A stretch of DNA of 64,000 nt from Sphingopyxis lindanitolerans. Lineage in GTDB: Bacteria > Pseudomonadota > Alphaproteobacteria > Sphingomonadales > Sphingomonadaceae. The notes below the pieces were generated by a model. It was not told the DNA's origin and ran no database searches. It saw nothing but the letters and a program-made list of their open reading frames with translations. The translations under genes and the position numbers were made by a program. Of the stretch, positions 8,394-16,855 are shown in pieces. The stretch spans positions 2,812,009 to 2,876,008 of the forward strand of contig NZ_CM009578.1 in NCBI RefSeq assembly GCF_002993885.1, given 5' to 3'. The first letter of the stretch is position 1. Each line of letters starts with the position of its first letter.

Positions 8394-9071
8394 ATGCATA
8401 TCTTGGTGATCGAGGATGATGCCCGCGTCGCGGAGCATATCGGCAAGGGGCTGGCGGCCGCCGGGCATCTCGTCGAGATCGAAGGCGATGGCCGGTCCGG
8501 CCTGCTCCGCGCGGCGTCCGACAGCTATGACCTGATCGTCGTCGACCGTATGCTGCCGCAGGTCGATGGGCTGACGATCGTCCAGACGATCCGGGCGACC
8601 GGCGACACGACGCCGGTGCTGTTCCTGAGCGCGCTCGGCGAGGTCGACGAGCGCGTCGCGGGACTGCGTGCGGGCGGCGACGATTATCTGACCAAGCCCT
8701 TCGCCATGTCCGAGCTGCTCGCGCGCATCGATGTGCTGAGCCGTCGCGGCCCGGCCCTGTCGGCCGAGACCCGGCTTTGCGTCGGCGATCTCGACATCGA
8801 CCTGCTCGGCCAGCAGGTGCGGCGGCAAGGGACGGTGATCGACCTGACCGCGCGCGAATTCCGCATCCTGACCTATCTGGCGCGCAATCAAGGCCGGGTC
8901 GTCACCCGGTCGATGCTGCTCGAACATGTGTGGGATTATCATTTCGATCCGCAGACCAACATCATCGACCAGCATGTCAGCCGCCTGCGGCAAAAGGTAG
9001 ACAAGGGGTTCGGCCGGACGCTGATCCACACGGTGCGCGGCACCGGCTATGTGATGCGGGCGGGTGGATGA
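8394..9071 (+). CDS. OmpR/PhoB-family response regulator
   Basis: This 225-residue regulator has a receiver domain (residues 1-115) with acidic pocket EDD (8-9), phosphoacceptor Asp51 in VVDRMLPQVDG, and the conserved Lys in LTKPFAMSELL. A C-terminal winged helix (about 130-225) contains DLTAREFRILTYLARNQGRVVTRSMLLEHVW and ends HTVRGTGYVM. It is phosphorylated by the kinase encoded next and binds DNA. The stop overlaps the kinase start by ATGA, so the two are co-translated. A GGGGGA site precedes the start. The closest familiar layout is the CopR/QseB-like group of sphingomonads; the signal is unknown. Confidence 0.93.
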   Translation: MHILVIEDDARVAEHIGKGLAAAGHLVEIEGDGRSGLLRAASDSYDLIVVDRMLPQVDGLTIVQTIRATGDTTPVLFLSALGEVDERVAGLRAGGDDYLTKPFAMSELLARIDVLSRRGPALSAETRLCVGDLDIDLLGQQVRRQGTVIDLTAREFRILTYLARNQGRVVTRSMLLEHVWDYHFDPQTNIIDQHVSRLRQKVDKGFGRTLIHTVRGTGYVMRAGG

Positions 9072-10435
9072 GGGGGCGCGGCACCATGCGCGGCGGCCTC
9101 TGGCACAGCCTGACCCTGCGCCTCGGGCTGATCTATGTCGGACTTTTCCTGGCCTCGACCGTGGCGCTGTTCGGCGCGGCCTATTGGATCGGGGTTTATC
9201 AGCCGCTGCTCGACGCCGCGGCAGGGGTGCGCGGCGAGGCGGCCGAGCTGGAGGCGATCGACCGCGGCGGTGGGCGCGATGCGCTGGTTCGTGCACTGCT
9301 GGTGCGGGAGAAGACGGGTCCAAAACGCCCCTTTCACGCGCTGATCGCGCCTGATGGAAAGACGGTGACCGCCAATTTGCCGAGCTGGCCCGAAACACCG
9401 GTCGCCGGTTGGGCCACGCTGGAGGCCGATGTCTATCAGGCGGGACAGGAACAGGATTATGAAGCGCTTGTCGTCGAGCGGCGGCTGAGCGACGGCGCGC
9501 GGCTGATCGTCGGACGCGATGTCGAGTCGATCGACGACCGCGACGAGCTTTATGCGATCGGATCGGTGTGGCTGATTCTCTTCGCGGCCCTGCTCGCGCT
9601 CGGCGGCAGCGTCGCGATGAGCCGCGCGGTCGGTCGGCGGATCGATGCGGTGACGCGGACCGCGCGGCGCGTGATGGCGGGAAATTTGACCGAGCGTATC
9701 CCGCTGCGCGGAACCGGCGACGACTTCGACGAACTCTCGGCGACGCTCAACCTGATGCTCGGGCGGATCGAGGAAGCCGTCGAATCGGTGCGCCGCGTAT
9801 CCGACAATGTCGCGCACGAACTGCGGACGCCGCTGGCGCGCCTCCATGCCGATCTTGACGAACTGCGCGGTGCGGAGAGCGAAGACGAGCGCCAGCGGCT
9901 CACCGGGCAGGCGCTGGCGGAGGCCGGGCGGTTGCAGGCGATCTTCGATGCGCTGCTGCGCATCGCGCGTATCGAGAGCGGCCGGCATCTGAGCGGGATG
10001 CGGCGCATCGACCTGACGACGCTGCTCGCCGACGCGGTCGAGCTTCATACCCCCGATGCCGAGGCGCATGGGCAAAGGATCGAAAGCCGTATCGCGCCGG
10101 GACTGGCGCTGGATGCCGATCCGAACCTGCTGTTCCAGGCGATCTCGAACCTGCTCGACAATGCGGTCAAATATGGCGGCGAGGGCGCCGTCATCGCGGT
10201 GACGGCGCGCGGGACGGAGAGCGGGACCGAAATCGAGATAGTCGACAATGGCCCCGGCATCGCCGATGCCTGGCGCGACCGGGTGACCGAGCGCTTCTTT
10301 CGCGGACCCGATACGGCGGGGTTGCCCGGCACCGGGCTGGGCCTCGCGCTCGTGTCGGCGATCGTCGGGCTGCACAAATGGCGATTGGACATCGAGGACG
10401 CCCGACCCGGAACGCGGGTGCGGATTTGCTGCTGA
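9068..10435 (+). CDS. Sensor histidine kinase, partner of the response regulator
   Basis: This 455-residue kinase has transmembrane helix 1 at about residues 18-40, a periplasmic domain of about 110 residues, helix 2 at about 160-185 (VWLILFAALLALGGSVAMS), then a HAMP linker (RRIDAVTRTARRVMAGNLTERIPL). The dimerisation/phosphoacceptor helix has His250 in NVAHELRTPLARLHADL. The HATPase domain shows the N box NLLDNAVKYGG, G1 VDNGPGI and G2 GTGLGLALV. The start at 9068 gives a 4-base overlap with the regulator; Met at 9086 is also possible. It probably senses an envelope stimulus and phosphorylates the adjacent regulator. The gene converges on the XpaC-like gene. Confidence 0.92.
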   Translation: MRGRGTMRGGLWHSLTLRLGLIYVGLFLASTVALFGAAYWIGVYQPLLDAAAGVRGEAAELEAIDRGGGRDALVRALLVREKTGPKRPFHALIAPDGKTVTANLPSWPETPVAGWATLEADVYQAGQEQDYEALVVERRLSDGARLIVGRDVESIDDRDELYAIGSVWLILFAALLALGGSVAMSRAVGRRIDAVTRTARRVMAGNLTERIPLRGTGDDFDELSATLNLMLGRIEEAVESVRRVSDNVAHELRTPLARLHADLDELRGAESEDERQRLTGQALAEAGRLQAIFDALLRIARIESGRHLSGMRRIDLTTLLADAVELHTPDAEAHGQRIESRIAPGLALDADPNLLFQAISNLLDNAVKYGGEGAVIAVTARGTESGTEIEIVDNGPGIADAWRDRVTERFFRGPDTAGLPGTGLGLALVSAIVGLHKWRLDIEDARPGTRVRICC

Positions 10436-10475
10436 GTTGCTGGTCCTCGCGCGCCGTTATTTCGGCATCCGGACC

Positions 10476-11204
10476 CTAAGCCGAGGGCGCGTCCTCGCCC
10501 TCCAGCCCCTGATATTTGAGCTGGAGGTAGCGTTCGCGCGTCGCGAGCTTGTCGAGGTCGCCCGCGGCGAGGCTGCGGGCCGCGTCGCCGATTTCGCGCT
10601 CGAGCATGGTGAGCCCGCCGACGAGCGTGTCGTCGGGGGTGCGTCCGGCATAGGCTTCCTTACGGAGTCCCGCGGGGATGCGCTGATAGCCCGCGACGAG
10701 TTCGGGCAGATCCTCGCCGACGAGCTTGCGGATGTTCGCGGCGGCGGGGCTCGCCGCGTCGAGCGTCTGGAGCTGCGGCGCGAGCAGGTCGAGCTGCACC
10801 CCGATGCCGTCGACGAGCTGGCGCGCGGGCGCGGGGAGCGCCGGGCGCTGCGCCTCGAGCCAGATTTCGGTGCGGCCGGCGAGCTGTTTCAGATCGGCCT
10901 TGGGCAGGTCGGCCTGGCGCGGCTCGGGAAAGGGCGGCCATTTGCCGAACAATAGCGCGACGCCGATCAGCAGCACGAACAGCGCGAGCAGCCCGGTGAA
11001 GCCGAGCGGCTTGATCAGCGCGCCGAACAGCGCCGCCCCGATCAGCACGATGCCGCCCGCGATCAGCACGCGCGCGAGCTTTTGATAAAGATGCTGGCGG
11101 CGCAGCGCGACGCTCTTCGTTCCGATCGGGCGCCGCCGCTCGCGCGACCGTTCGATCGCCGATGCCGCCGATAGCCGGACCTTGTCGACTTCGCTCATCG
11201 TCAT
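10476..11204 (-). CDS. XpaC-like membrane protein, TelA partner
   Basis: This 242-residue protein has a basic N-terminus, two membrane helices (about residues 46-85: VLIAGGIVLIGAALFGALI and GLLALFVLLIGVALLFG) and a helical cytoplasmic C-terminal part. It starts three bases after the telA stop, so it is in the same transcript. A small membrane protein next to TelA is the usual setting of the XpaC (5-bromo-4-chloroindolyl phosphate hydrolysis) family, and the helical domain fits that family. The assignment leans on gene order as well as sequence. The function is not firmly known; roles in resistance to toxic anions or envelope stress have been proposed for the pair. An in-frame Met lies two codons inside the chosen start. 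Confidence 0.65.
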   Translation of the reverse strand: MTMSEVDKVRLSAASAIERSRERRRPIGTKSVALRRQHLYQKLARVLIAGGIVLIGAALFGALIKPLGFTGLLALFVLLIGVALLFGKWPPFPEPRQADLPKADLKQLAGRTEIWLEAQRPALPAPARQLVDGIGVQLDLLAPQLQTLDAASPAAANIRKLVGEDLPELVAGYQRIPAGLRKEAYAGRTPDDTLVGGLTMLEREIGDAARSLAAGDLDKLATRERYLQLKYQGLEGEDAPSA

Positions 11205-11207
11205 CGC

Positions 11208-12419
11208 CTAGCCTTCGAGCGCGGCAAGCGGGCTGTCGGCACCGCCGACGCTTGCCTGCGCCTGGCTCGCGCCCTCGGCGCGCGCGATATAGCCCTTCGA
11301 CTTGGCGACCTCGCCTTCGAGCGAGGTCACGGTCGTCTTCATCGTATCGAGCGCCTTCAGCTTGAAGGTGTCGATCGCGTCCATCGTGTCATAGATGTTC
11401 TGGAAGGCGCGGCTCAGCGTTTCCATCGGGATCGTGCTCGACGCCGCCTGTTCGTGGATGCGCGCGGTATTGTCCTTCAGCATCTTCGATGTGCCGTCGA
11501 TGATGTTCGCGGTCGTGGTGTTGAGCGCGGTGATCTGTTCGAGCACCAGCTTCTGGTTCGTCATCGCCTGCGCGACGGTGATCGCGGTTTTCAGCGCGCC
11601 GACGGTCGTGGTGCTCGCGCGATCGACGCCCTTCACCAGCTCGACATTATTCTTCTTGACCAGATCGAGCGCGAGATAGCCCTGCACCGTTACCGCCATC
11701 TGCGTGAGCAGGTCCTGCGTGCGCTGGCGCGCGTAGAAGAGCGCATTTTCGCGCAGGATCTTGGCCTTGGCGGGGTCGCTGCCGTCGAGTTCGGTGGCTT
11801 TCGCCTCGAGCCGCTGGTCGAGCGTGCCGGCGATATGGATCATCTGTTCAAGCTTGCCCATCGATTCCCACATCTTGCGGCGTTCGACGTCGATGGCGGC
11901 ATTGTCCATCAACAGCTCGTCCTTGCCGTTCGACAGGGCGGTCAGGATGCCGCCGATGTGCGTCTGGGCGCTGCGATATTGCGCGAAATAATTGTTGATC
12001 TTGCTGCCGAAGATCTTGTCCAGAAACCCGCGCTTCGACAGCAATTTGCCGTTCGCCGACGGGTCGAGCCGCTCGATGGTGGTGCGCAGTTCGATCAGGC
12101 TCTGCCCGATGTCGGTGTCGCGGTCCATCGCGCGGATCGGGCGGTCGAGGAAGCGGTTGCTGTGGCTCGCCGCCTCCAGCATTTCCTTGCGGCCCATATT
12201 GGTGATCTGGTCGACGCGCTTGCCGAATTCGGGTGAATTCTCGTCCTGCGCGACGAGGTCGTCGATGAAGCCGTCGACGCGCTCCTCGAGCTTCGATTTC
12301 TGCTCGCCCGACAGGGGGACGAGGCCGGCCGCCTTTTCGGGGGCTACCGCGGGCACGGGTTCGGGCGGCGTCAGCGTCAATTCTTCGATTGCGGTCGCCG
12401 TCGCGGTCTCTTCGCTCAT
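11208..12419 (-). CDS. telA: Toxic anion resistance protein TelA family
   Basis: This 403-residue, almost wholly alpha-helical protein matches the TelA/KlaA family across its length. Recognisable segments are ITNMGRKEMLEAAS, RFLDRPIRAMD, a coiled-coil core, ENALFYARQRTQDLLTQMAV, GYLALDLVKKNNVELVKGV and TTTVGALKTAITVAQAMTNQK. The family is named after tellurite resistance on the IncP plasmid RK2, but chromosomal copies are widespread and their role is uncertain. The start at 12419 is set by AAGGAAG eleven bases upstream and by the family N-terminus; a longer reading would run into the transporter gene. It is co-transcribed with the XpaC-like gene. No terA-F or klaB genes are nearby. Confidence 0.88.
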   Translation of the reverse strand: MSEETATATAIEELTLTPPEPVPAVAPEKAAGLVPLSGEQKSKLEERVDGFIDDLVAQDENSPEFGKRVDQITNMGRKEMLEAASHSNRFLDRPIRAMDRDTDIGQSLIELRTTIERLDPSANGKLLSKRGFLDKIFGSKINNYFAQYRSAQTHIGGILTALSNGKDELLMDNAAIDVERRKMWESMGKLEQMIHIAGTLDQRLEAKATELDGSDPAKAKILRENALFYARQRTQDLLTQMAVTVQGYLALDLVKKNNVELVKGVDRASTTTVGALKTAITVAQAMTNQKLVLEQITALNTTTANIIDGTSKMLKDNTARIHEQAASSTIPMETLSRAFQNIYDTMDAIDTFKLKALDTMKTTVTSLEGEVAKSKGYIARAEGASQAQASVGGADSPLAALEG

Positions 12420-12449
12420 TCCACTTCCTTCCAACCCCGTGCGATCGCC

Positions 12450-12478
12450 TATATGGCATGCGCATCTGTATTGTTCAA
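12450..12478 (-). promoter_or_regulatory. Possible sigma-70 promoter of telA
   Basis: On the minus strand TTGAAC (12478-12473) is followed after 17 bases by CATATA (12455-12450). The -35 is close to consensus and the -10 is weaker. It lies 30 bases before the telA start, in the 62-base gap after the transporter gene, so telA-xpaC could be expressed independently of that gene. Confidence 0.35.
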
Positions 12479-12481
12479 GCA

Positions 12482-13441
12482 CTACACCTCTGCGCGGCGC
12501 GCCAGCCCCGGCGCGATCCAGGCGGAGATGACGAGCTGCGCCATATGATAGACGAGGATGGGCACGAGCACCACGCCCGCGGTCGCGGGGGGAAAGAGTG
12601 TCGCGGCGAGCGGCGCGCCGACGGCGATGCTCTTTTGCGCGCCGGCAAAGAGCAGGGTGATGCGCTCGGCATGGCGCAGGCGGAGCAGCCCGCCGAGCGC
12701 CCAGGCGCCGCAAAAGGCCAGGGCCAGCATGGCTGCGACGGCGGCAAAGGTGATGGCGATCTCGCCCGCGTCGAGCTGGTGCCAGATGCCGCCGACGACC
12801 GCTGCCGAAAAGGCGACATAGACCGCGATCGCGATCGAGGTGCGATCCATGAAGGTCGCCGCGCCGCGATGCGCGAGCACCCAGGGGCGCAACCAGCGCT
12901 GCACGACCTGGCCGGCGACGAAGGGCAGCAGCAATATCGCGACGATGCGCAGCGCCGCCGCGCCGTGAATCGCGCCGGCGCTGCCCGCGAGCGCGGCGAA
13001 TAGCAGCGGCGAGGCGATCACGCCGATGAGGTTGAGCAGCGCCGCCGCGACGACGCTCGCCGCGACATTGCCGCCCGCCATGCTGCTTGCCGCGGTCGCC
13101 GACTGGACGGTCGAAGGCAGGATGCCGAGGAAGAGGAAGCCGAGCGCGAGCGCAGCGGGCAGGAAGGCCGCGGTCGCCACCTGCGCCGCCAGGCCGAGCA
13201 GTGCCATGACCACGAAGCAGAAGCCGAGGCCCGCGCCTTGCAGTTTCCAGTTGCGGATGCCGTGCAGCACTTCGTCGCGCGGCAGGCGTACGCCGTTGAG
13301 GAAAAAGAGCAGGATGATCGCCGCGGTCGATACTCCCTGCGCCACCGGCACCGCGGTGCCGCGCACCGGCAGCAGGCTGGCGAGCAGGATCGTCGCGAAC
13401 AGGACCGGGACGAAGCGATCGGGAAAGATACGGGCAAGCAT
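12482..13441 (-). CDS. Bile acid:sodium symporter (BASS/YfeH-type) family transporter
   Basis: This 319-residue integral membrane protein has about ten helices and the BASS/SBF-like fold. It begins MLARIFPDRFVPVLFATILLAS and contains the characteristic LFFLNGVRLPRDEVLHGIRNWK loop and ILPSTVQSATAASSMAGGN, the latter around the discontinuous helices that bind sodium and substrate. A second half-repeat, TLLFAGAQKSIAVGAPLA, matches the family. The start at 13441 gives the canonical N-terminus; longer in-frame readings are not membrane-like. The substrate is unknown: YfeH-type members are not known bile-acid carriers, and arsenite transport belongs to a different branch. It is divergent from typA and lies 62 bases upstream of telA on the same strand. 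Confidence 0.85.
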   Translation of the reverse strand: MLARIFPDRFVPVLFATILLASLLPVRGTAVPVAQGVSTAAIILLFFLNGVRLPRDEVLHGIRNWKLQGAGLGFCFVVMALLGLAAQVATAAFLPAALALGFLFLGILPSTVQSATAASSMAGGNVAASVVAAALLNLIGVIASPLLFAALAGSAGAIHGAAALRIVAILLLPFVAGQVVQRWLRPWVLAHRGAATFMDRTSIAIAVYVAFSAAVVGGIWHQLDAGEIAITFAAVAAMLALAFCGAWALGGLLRLRHAERITLLFAGAQKSIAVGAPLAATLFPPATAGVVLVPILVYHMAQLVISAWIAPGLARRAEV

Positions 13442-13692
13442 GGAGCGGTGCGATGGCGGGGCGCGGGGCGCTTGGCAAGCCCGTCGATCGACGCCCGAGA
13501 TTCCAAAATCCCATCGTTCGACAGCGATGCGCGCGGCACCATGCGCGCATCGCGGCCGCCGAAATCGTGCGACTTGTCGCGCGGATTTCGTTATGAAGGT
13601 ATCGGCAATTTTGTTGCGCCGCAGTAGGAAATTCGCTACGCGCGCGGCCAAATCGCGGCACGGCGCCGCGCTGCTCCCATAAGGTATTTTTG
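13442..13692. other. Divergent region between transporter and typA
   Basis: No gene is seen here. The typA-proximal part holds the near-palindrome GTAGGAAATTCGCTAC (13624-13639), with arms GTAG and CTAC around an AAATT core, which resembles Lrp/AsnC-type sites. It is a candidate control site only. A weak AAGG precedes the typA start. Confidence 0.35.
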
Positions 13693-15537
13693 ATGTCCCT
13701 GCGCAATATCGCCATCATCGCGCACGTCGATCATGGCAAGACCACTCTCGTCGACCAGCTTTTCCGCCAGTCGGGGACGTTCCGCGAGAATCAGCGTGTC
13801 GAGGAACGCGCGATGGATTCGGGCGACATCGAAAAGGAGCGCGGGATCACCATTCTCGCCAAATGCACCTCGGTCGAATGGGCGCCCAAGGGCCATGAGG
13901 GCGCGGACACGACGCGGATCAATATCGTCGACACGCCGGGTCACGCCGACTTCGGCGGCGAGGTCGAGCGCATTTTGTCGATGGTCGACGGTGTCATCCT
14001 GCTGGTCGATGCCGCCGAGGGGCCGATGCCGCAGACCAAGTTCGTGACCGGCAAGGCGCTCGCGCTGGGCCTGCGTCCGATCGTCGTCGTCAACAAGATC
14101 GACCGCAGCGATGCACGTCCCGCCGAGGTGCTCGACGAAGTGTTCGAACTGTTCCTGACCCTCGAAGCAAGCGACGAACAGCTTGATTTCCCGATCCTCT
14201 ATGCCTCGGGCCGCCAGGGCTTTGCCTCGCCCGACCCCGAAGCGCGCGATGGCGACTTCACGCCAGTGTTCGAAACGATCGTCAGCCATGTGCCGGCGCC
14301 GGGCCTCGACGTCGACGGCCCCTTCACCTTCCTTGCCACCCTGCTCGACCGTGACAATTTCATCGGCCGCGTGCTGACCGGCCGTGTCCAGTCGGGGACG
14401 GTCAAGGTCAACCAGCCGATCCACGCGATCGACATGGACGGCAAGGTGATCGAGACCGGCCGCGCGTCGAAGCTGCTGGCGTTCCGCGGGCTCGACCGGG
14501 TTCCGGTCGAAGAGGCGCGCGCGGGCGACATCGTCGCGATCGCGGGCCTCGCGCACGCCACTGTCGCCAACACCGTCGCCGACATCAGCGTCAGCGAACC
14601 GATCGCCGCGCAGCCGATCGATCCGCCGACGCTGTCGATGCGCTTTGCCGTCAATGATTCGCCGATGGCGGGCCGCGAAGGCAGTAAGGTGACGAGCCGC
14701 ATGATCCGCGACCGCCTGTTTCGCGAAGCCGAAACCAACGTCGCGATCCGCATCACCGAAAGCGCCGACAAGGACAGTTTCGAAGTCGCGGGCCGCGGCG
14801 AGCTTCAGCTCGGCGTGCTGATCGAGACGATGCGCCGCGAGGGCTTCGAACTCGGCATCAGCCGCCCGCGCGTCCTCTATGGCGAGGATGAGGCCGGCAA
14901 GCGCACCGAACCTTATGAAACCGTCGTCATCGACGTCGACGACGAACATAGCGGCACGGTCGTCGAGAAGATGCAGATCCGCAAGGCCGAGCTGACCGAC
15001 ATGCGCCCGTCGGGCGGCGGCAAGACGCGCATCACTTTCAGCGGCCCGTCGCGCGGTCTGATCGGCTATCATGGCGAATTCCTGTCGGACACGCGCGGCA
15101 CCGGCATCATGAACCGACTGTTCGAGAAATATGGCCCGTACAAGGGCCAGATCGCGGGTCGCCAGAACGGCGTCCTGATCTCGAACGGCGCGGGCGAGGC
15201 GGTCGCCTATGCGCTCGGCCCGCTCGAAGAGCGCGGCATATTGTTCGTCTCGCCCGGCGAGGCGCTCTATGAAGGGATGATCATCGGCGAAAATGCGAAG
15301 CCCGACGACCTCGAGGTCAACCCGATGAAGTCGAAGCAGCTCACCAACTTCCGCTCGACCGGCAAGGACGACGCGATCCGCCTCACCCCGCCGCGCCGCA
15401 TGACGCTCGAACAGGCGATCGCCTATATCGACGATGACGAGATGGTCGAGGTGACCCCGGCAAACATCCGCCTGCGCAAGGCGCTGCTCGACCCGCACGA
15501 GCGCAAGAAGGCGTCGCGCAAGAAGGAAGCGGCGTAA
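13693..15537 (+). CDS. typA: Ribosome-associated translational GTPase TypA/BipA
   Basis: This 614-residue GTPase has G1 AHVDHGKTTLV, switch I ERGITILAKC, G3 DTPGHADFGGEVER, G4 NKIDR and G5 near YASGRQG, followed by domain II (about 205-290), domain III and the C-terminal domain that binds the ribosome, containing GGKTRITFSGPSRGLIG and QAIAYIDDDEMVEVTP. It binds the 70S A-site region like EF-G and supports ribosome assembly and growth in cold or stress. Length is normal. The ATG at 13693 is preferred over a TTG one codon earlier because it gives the family N-terminus MSLRNIAIIAHVDHG. It is transcribed alone, with a palindromic repeat downstream. Confidence 0.97.
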   Translation: MSLRNIAIIAHVDHGKTTLVDQLFRQSGTFRENQRVEERAMDSGDIEKERGITILAKCTSVEWAPKGHEGADTTRINIVDTPGHADFGGEVERILSMVDGVILLVDAAEGPMPQTKFVTGKALALGLRPIVVVNKIDRSDARPAEVLDEVFELFLTLEASDEQLDFPILYASGRQGFASPDPEARDGDFTPVFETIVSHVPAPGLDVDGPFTFLATLLDRDNFIGRVLTGRVQSGTVKVNQPIHAIDMDGKVIETGRASKLLAFRGLDRVPVEEARAGDIVAIAGLAHATVANTVADISVSEPIAAQPIDPPTLSMRFAVNDSPMAGREGSKVTSRMIRDRLFREAETNVAIRITESADKDSFEVAGRGELQLGVLIETMRREGFELGISRPRVLYGEDEAGKRTEPYETVVIDVDDEHSGTVVEKMQIRKAELTDMRPSGGGKTRITFSGPSRGLIGYHGEFLSDTRGTGIMNRLFEKYGPYKGQIAGRQNGVLISNGAGEAVAYALGPLEERGILFVSPGEALYEGMIIGENAKPDDLEVNPMKSKQLTNFRSTGKDDAIRLTPPRRMTLEQAIAYIDDDEMVEVTPANIRLRKALLDPHERKKASRKKEAA

Positions 15538-15561
15538 TCGTTCTTTCGCGACGAAATCAAT

Positions 15562-15653
15562 CGTGTGTCCCCGCGAAGGCGGGGACCCATCACCGGACCG
15601 CGCAAAATCGCACCGGCAGGAGATGGACCCCCGCCTTCGCTGGGGAACACAAA
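15562..15653. repeat. Paired GC-rich palindromes after typA
   Basis: A hairpin unit (GTGTCCCCGCGAAGGCGGGG, from 15563) and a related unit in opposite orientation (CCCCCGCCTTCGCTGGGG, near 15630-15647) lie about 40 bases apart and can also pair with each other. The core CCCCGCnnAGGCGGGG recurs at 45761, 57238 and 63203 in this window, always between genes. It may act as a terminator-like structure for typA, but there is no T-run. Confidence 0.7.
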
Positions 15654-15689
15654 GGTTTAGCTCAAACAGCTTGATCGGGAGTCCAAGCA

Positions 15690-16235
15690 TTGTCCCGGTT
15701 GATCCTGTTCAACAAACCCTACGGCGTCCTGTCGCAGTTCACCGATCGCGGCACGCCGGAGGCGCGCGCCACGCTGTCCGCCTATATCGATGCTCCCGGC
15801 GTCTATCCGGCCGGGCGGCTCGACCGCGATAGCGAGGGCCTGCTGCTCCTGACCGACGATGGCGCGCTGCAGGCGCGGATTTCGTCGCCCAGGCACAAGG
15901 TGCCGAAAACCTACCTCGTGCAGGTCGAGGGCGAACCCGACGCGGCGAGCCTCGATCGGCTACGCGCCGGGGTCGCGCTGAACGACGGCATGACGCGCCC
16001 CGCCGCCGCCCGCCGCATCGACCCGCCGCCGCTGTGGCCGCGCGACCCGCCGGTGCGATACCGCAAGAGCGTCCCCGACTGCTGGCTCGAACTGACGATC
16101 ACCGAAGGCCGCAACCGCCAGGTGCGCCGGATGACCGCCGCGGTCGGCCATCCGACGCTGCGACTGGTGCGCTGGCGGGTCGGCGAGTGGGCGCTCGGCG
16201 ATCTGGCGCCTGGGTTGTGGCGCGACCTCGGCTGA
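15690..16235 (+). CDS. 23S rRNA pseudouridine synthase, RsuA/RluE type
   Basis: This 181-residue protein is a pseudouridine synthase of the RsuA/RluB/E/F branch. It lacks the N-terminal S4 domain, as does RluE. The catalytic Asp is in [16 protein letters not shown] (about residue 47). Other family segments are [26 protein letters not shown] and [26 protein letters not shown]. coli RluE modifies U2457 of 23S rRNA, and the same role is likely here. The start must be TTG: an in-frame stop lies six codons upstream, no ATG or GTG intervenes, and a GGGAG site is well placed. Confidence 0.9.
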   Translation: MSRLILFNKPYGVLSQFTDRGTPEARATLSAYIDAPGVYPAGRLDRDSEGLLLLTDDGALQARISSPRHKVPKTYLVQVEGEPDAASLDRLRAGVALNDGMTRPAAARRIDPPPLWPRDPPVRYRKSVPDCWLELTITEGRNRQVRRMTAAVGHPTLRLVRWRVGEWALGDLAPGLWRDLG

Positions 16236-16298
16236 GGGGGAAATAGGGACGGTCCCTATTTTTCCGTCGACAGCGATTCGATCTGATCGCTTTCGGCC

Positions 16299-16637
16299 CT
16301 AGCTCGCCGGGTCGTACAGGAACGCGCGAAGCTCCTGCGAACATCGGCAGGCCGCGGCGATCTTCCTCGCCCATTCGACCGCCTCTTCGCGGGTCGGCAA
16401 GTCCAGCACCGCGAAGCCGCCATCGAGCCGGCTGCCGCGATAGATTTGCGTGGACACCGCCCCATCGGCGGAAACCAGCACGGGCTCGACCTGTTCGTCT
16501 ATTCCCCCGCCGAACACATAGACGCCGGCGGCCTTGGCGTCCTCGATCACCGCGTGCGCGGCGGCGTCAACAATCGGCAGTTCCTCGTCGGTCAGCGCCA
16601 TGGCTTCGTTCGGAAAGGAGATGAGATATTTGGTCAT
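16299..16637 (-). CDS. YCII-related domain protein
   Basis: This 112-residue protein has the YciI/DGPF fold pattern: KYLISFPNEAMALTDEELPI at the N-terminus, DGAVSTQIYRGSRLDGGFAVLDLPTREEAVEWA in the middle and a C-terminal helix. Relatives are ferredoxin-like dimers, often encoded near ECF sigma factors, with no established reaction. The start at 16637 is chosen for its AGGA site and the MTKYLISFP start; an ATG five codons earlier is possible. It converges with the pseudouridine synthase gene. No partner sigma gene is adjacent here. Confidence 0.75.
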   Translation of the reverse strand: MTKYLISFPNEAMALTDEELPIVDAAAHAVIEDAKAAGVYVFGGGIDEQVEPVLVSADGAVSTQIYRGSRLDGGFAVLDLPTREEAVEWARKIAAACRCSQELRAFLYDPAS

Positions 16638-16855
16638 GTCCTGATGATGCATCGCAGAATCGAAGGCGGCAAGGGAGCGATTGCGGGCCGGGCGCCGCCG
16701 GGTCCCTTATCCCCCGCGTCCGCTGCACGTAGACGCCGCCATCATTTTCCATCATCTTGAGGCCCCGGCCGCGCATTTTGCCGCGTGTCGCGAACAGGGA
16801 GGTGGAGGGTGCCCAGCCGGGCCCCGCCTCCCTTGTTCGAGGTGGAGGAACGCAG

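Noticed and set aside
15562..15653. Repeats considered as a CRISPR array or transposon end
   Set aside because: Units are palindromic, only paired, unevenly spaced, without cas genes or a transposase; they fit REP-like elements. No CRISPR array was found anywhere in the window.
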